The notes under the pieces: generated by a model
The model's database searches: none
Seen by the model: only the letters and a program-made list of their open reading frames with translations
Told to the model about the DNA's origin: nothing
Translations under genes and position numbers: made by a program
Source: Ascaphus truei
Taxonomy: Eukaryota > Chordata > Amphibia > Anura > Ascaphidae
Direction of reading: 5' to 3'
DNA: 64,000 nucleotides
Assembly (NCBI GenBank): GCA_036426205.1
Contig: CM071569.1
Coordinates: forward strand, 285,566,418-285,630,417
In this document: positions 63,485 to 64,000 of the stretch, one piece after another
Numbering within the stretch: the first letter of the stretch is position 1
Layout of the letters: the number at the start of each line of letters is the position of its first letter

Positions 63485-64000
63485 AGGGGGGGGGGGGGGG
63501 GGGGGTCTTGGGGTTGGGTGGTGGGTAGACACGCGCGGGGTCATGTTTTTCTGGGTTGGTGGTGGGTACACTGCCGGGGTTCATGTTTCGCTTGGGGTGG
63601 GTGGTGGGGGTACAAAAACTCTCGGGGTCCATGTTTCATTGGGGTTGTGTGGGTGGGGGGTGGGGCTGGGTACGCTGCCGGGTCATCTTCCATTCGGGTG
63701 GGTGGTTGGTGGCGTACGACTGCCTGGGTCATGTTTCATTGGGTTGTGGGGGTGGTGTAGCTGCCGGGTCATTTTCATTGTGTGGTTTGGGTGGGTGCAG
63801 CCTGCTGGGGTCATGTTCATCCGGGGTGGGGTTGGTTGGTCACGCTGGCCGGGGTTCATGTTTCATTGGGTTTGGGGTGGTGGTGTACGCTGCCGGGTCA
63901 TGTTTCATTGGGGTGGGTTGGGTGGTGGGTGCACGCTGCCGGGGTCATGTTTCATTGGGGTTGGGGGGGGTTGCACCTGCTGGGCATGTTTTCATGGTGT
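63485..64000 (+). repeat. G-rich minisatellite, 42-48-bp units, runs off the window
   Basis: Unit GGTGGGTACACGCTGCCGGG plus TCATGTTTCATTGGGGTGGG. About 11 copies with many indels. It begins with a 19-G run. Dense GGG/GGGG runs suggest G-quadruplex potential. Confidence 0.93.

Overview
The window is a piece of vertebrate nuclear genome made almost entirely of repeats, most likely from an amphibian and probably a frog. This is inferred from the mix of repeats: Penelope-like elements with GIY-YIG endonucleases, a Tf1/sushi-type chromovirus, Tx1-like L1, CR1, an L2-like LINE whose 3' end reads GCGCTATATAAA, an endogenous retrovirus, Tc1 and several foldback or TIR elements. I find no complete host gene. 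One candidate host exon lies near 60.4 kb. No rRNA or tRNA genes were recognised. A run of N (16413-16520) and indel-rich tandem arrays show that this is a draft long-read assembly.

Layout. 1-6.8 kb: an L2-like LINE end, then a complete but broken minus-strand chromovirus (649-6390, 5-bp target duplication GAAGG) inserted into an older LTR. 7-9.4 kb: a 30-bp minisatellite and a plus-strand Penelope-like element (PLE). 9.8-15.4 kb: an endogenous retrovirus with nearly identical LTRs but almost no coding sequence, itself carrying a PLE-derived hairpin. 16-18 kb: GTGACAG minisatellites around the gap. 19-25.5 kb: minus-strand L1 pieces and a CR1 whose ORFs are still long. 26.5-27.3 kb: a 782-bp foldback element. 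28-38.8 kb: several LTR copies of at least two families, a minus-strand PLE, a 778-bp ribozyme-bearing insertion and two gypsy RT remnants. 38.8-43 kb: the most complete PLE. 43-52.1 kb: large minisatellites, a strange GC-rich block and a LINE piece. 52.2-55.2 kb: two further LTRs. 55.9-60.1 kb: five unrelated minisatellites. 60.6-63 kb: a Tc1 element with another element inside it. 63.5 kb to the end: a G-rich minisatellite.

The most interesting signal is a scattered set of hammerhead-ribozyme-like motifs (33753-33822, 12771-12825, 39299-39345, 26118-26160, 50656-50706). They sit in PLE-type terminal sequences, often beside inverted repeats and a TGACGTCA octamer. One has every canonical part. 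Two carry what looks like a compensatory change of the catalytic C3-G8 pair to U3-A8. The second strong signal is a candidate self-priming system in the chromovirus: the predicted 5' end of its transcript is complementary to the bases directly after the 5' LTR, and the 5' LTR of this copy has lost that primer segment.
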